Origin: Nitrospira sp.
GTDB taxonomy: Bacteria; Nitrospirota; Nitrospiria; Nitrospirales; Nitrospiraceae
Length of the DNA: 64,000 bases
Reading direction: 5' to 3'
NCBI GenBank assembly: GCA_030692565.1
Contig: JAUYAO010000031.1
Location: 79,925 to 143,924 of the forward strand
The notes beneath the pieces were generated by a model, which worked only from the letters and a program-made list of their open reading frames with translations, was not told the origin of the DNA and made no database searches. A program made the translations under genes and the position numbers. Positions 62,702 through 64,000 of the stretch are shown here, one piece after another; within the stretch, counting starts at the first letter, position 1; each line of letters starts with the position of its first letter.

Positions 62702-63090
62702 GAGGCTCCCTTCGATTGGCAGACTGAGGCCGGGCATCTGGTCTGTCTTAGATCGGTCTGTTAGTGGGGGCTGTTCTCTCGTCGTGGCTTCACGGTAACT
62801 CAATTCCCAATTTGAATCTGTGAGCCAATTCACAAAGCACAACGGGAGGAAGACCGGGAAGGGCGGCGTCTTTTATGGAGCAGGATTCCCACAATTCAGC
62901 CAGAGTCTCCTAAGTTGGCGTACAGGCTGAGCATTTACCGGGCATGTCCTTGACTCATGATTCAGTGAAGAGCTGGCAGAGGGTGGTCTCCGGTGGGGTG
63001 AACCATGCCCAATGGAGCATCGCTACGATCAGAGGAGGACAAGCACGATCCCAACGCAATCCACTTGAGTTACGGCAGCATCGATGGGCC
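62702..63090. other. Intergenic region with a CRP/FNR-consensus site
   Basis: The 389-base gap between the VTT gene and the next gene shows no convincing frame. It contains TGTGA-GCCAAT-TCACA at 62819-62834, an exact match to the CRP consensus TGTGA-N6-TCACA, 118 bases upstream of the VTT start. The part closer to 63090 shows no recognisable element. Confidence 0.6.
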
Positions 63091-63912
63091 TCATGATCGC
63101 TGGGGAATCACGAGGATGACATGGTTCAGAAGTGTATGGCGTTCATAGCTCAACAGATACAAGTGCAAAAGGGAGGGACCATCGGCATCCCAGTGAAAGA
63201 GAGGGCCATCCACGCCGATGGCGTGATGGTCGAGCCAGTGGTTTTGTGCGTCGAGATGGAACCCATAGAACGTGCGTTGGATCGGAGGACTTGCCACGAC
63301 CTGCTCATACGACTCAAAGAAGCTGGGGTTGCCGATGCCAAGAGGAACCTGCCAGCCACGGTCGTACTGCTCTGGGGACGCCACCGGAATCGTGGCCCAA
63401 TTGAGCCCACCGAGAATGAGGCGAGTTGACTCCCCTGTCTTGCTGCTGCGAAAGGCGAGTTCTATCTCAAACAGAGAGTCGGTGTCCTCCATAAGTTTCA
63501 CGCGCCGGACAATGGCACCGGTGAGTTCAGCCAGATAGTGAAGCTGTGTCTCTCGCGGGTGCGCGCGAGAGTATCGCCCAGGCGGGATGAAGCTGGCGAA
63601 TCGGACCGGTTGGTTGTACCACTCCCGATAGGTGGTAGCGATGGGCGTCAGAATGTTCTTCCGCTTACGAGCTTGCTCGCCCACTGCTGGGACAGACTCG
63701 TCCCACTGTGCCGTGACCTGGGCTGGCCACTCCCGTTCGACCATCCTGAGCCCATCCACACGGATCGGCGTCCCTGACGGATCGACCCAATGTTCCAGCG
63801 ACCACCAGTAGGACCAATACGATAACCCGTTAACCCGCTCGAAGAGCTGTTTATACAGACCTAGGAGCCTGTCCGAGTAATGTGCATTTTGGACTGGACA
63901 GGCAGCGGGCAT
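63091..63912 (-). CDS. Hypothetical protein
   Basis: 273 residues, no signal peptide or membrane helix visible; aromatic-rich (GLSYWSYWWSLEHW near 30, RTFYGFHLDAQNHWLDHHAI near 225). Conserved-looking parts are RLILGGLNWATIPV and LFHWDADGPSLLHLYLLS. No catalytic motif or family is recognised. There is no clear ribosome site before the ATG. It lies between the oxidoreductase operon and the transposase, so it may be a horizontally acquired passenger. Confidence 0.6.
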   Translation of the reverse strand: MPAACPVQNAHYSDRLLGLYKQLFERVNGLSYWSYWWSLEHWVDPSGTPIRVDGLRMVEREWPAQVTAQWDESVPAVGEQARKRKNILTPIATTYREWYNQPVRFASFIPPGRYSRAHPRETQLHYLAELTGAIVRRVKLMEDTDSLFEIELAFRSSKTGESTRLILGGLNWATIPVASPEQYDRGWQVPLGIGNPSFFESYEQVVASPPIQRTFYGFHLDAQNHWLDHHAIGVDGPLFHWDADGPSLLHLYLLSYERHTLLNHVILVIPQRS

Positions 63913-63929
63913 TGTGGTTTCTAGGCGGC

Positions 63930-64000
63930 ATGGCTAAAACATTCAAATCCTGGGACGTCGATCAGCCGGTACTGCTCCCTCCGTCCGTGCAGGAGCTGGT
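63930..64000 (+). CDS. IS1182 family transposase, N-terminus (runs off the window)
   Basis: Starts MAKTFKSWDVDQPVLLPPSV and continues QELV to the edge. The W-D-V-(D/E)-Q-x-x-LLPPSV block is the opening of IS1182-family DDE transposases. The full gene lies right of the window; the terminal inverted repeat could not be located from here. Confidence 0.8.
   Translation, partial: MAKTFKSWDVDQPVLLPPSVQEL

Noticed and set aside
1..64000. tRNA, rRNA or CRISPR array
   Set aside because: No cloverleaf T-loop context outside genes, no rRNA-like stretch and no regularly spaced direct repeats were seen on manual reading.

Overview
The window looks like a GC-rich chromosome segment from a member of Nitrospirota, most likely Nitrospira. 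This is an inference from gene content and style: cytochrome-c-rich respiration, GH15/GH63 sugar hydrolases beside trehalose synthesis, many small signal-peptide proteins, and AsmA, site-2 protease and CusCBA-like modules. No rRNA, tRNA or CRISPR array was seen.

Bases 1-7500 carry a tightly coupled minus-strand operon: NhaA antiporter, a giant fusion of the cbb3-oxidase subunits CcoN, CcoO and the diheme part of CcoP, a separate 71-residue protein resembling the missing CcoP membrane anchor, LapA-like, a lipoprotein and a DUF481 protein. A frameshifted gluconokinase lies upstream. Bases 7500-23500 are mostly minus-strand carbohydrate and envelope genes (GH63-like and GH15 enzymes, AsmA-like protein, site-2 protease, cupredoxin, G6PDH, cyclase, cytochrome c). 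They are interspersed with broken genes: YihY, an AI-2E transporter remnant, the tail of a polyphosphate glucokinase and a decayed second AsmA. Bases 23500-35100 hold a two-component pair, two unknown proteins, a Lys/Glu repeat protein, a TolB-like lipoprotein, otsB, an otsA fused to a membrane sensor-like domain, and a second GH15 enzyme.

Bases 35100-43200 are a copper/silver-type RND efflux operon preceded by small proteins. Bases 43200-53200 are a small-molecule or redox stress island with two DsrE and two AhpD-like paralogs, a tautomerase, SDR, HxlR regulator, a sigma-54 activator, an exported isochorismatase-like hydrolase, a flavin-type protein, an orphan Tat-exported binding protein and an NTF2-like protein. 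Between the sigma-54 activator and the gene it faces there is a 14-bp-arm inverted repeat and a textbook -24/-12 promoter.

Bases 53500-56400 contain a Met/Cys/His-rich 41-residue membrane peptide and then a complete bufferin-type copper RiPP operon (bufA-bufB-bufC-DoxX). Bases 56600-62700 hold an SRPBCC membrane protein, a SoxCD-like sulfite dehydrogenase pair, a DUF3047 protein and a flavin disulfide oxidoreductase with a TVP38-family protein. The window ends at the start of an IS1182-type transposase.

Five intergenic inverted repeats of the form TGTRR-N6-TYACA lie upstream of the DsrE/zinc-ribbon pair (two copies), the Met-rich peptide, the bufferin operon and the TVP38/flavin oxidoreductase pair. 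They suggest one CRP/FNR-family regulator for the metal and redox genes of the right half.
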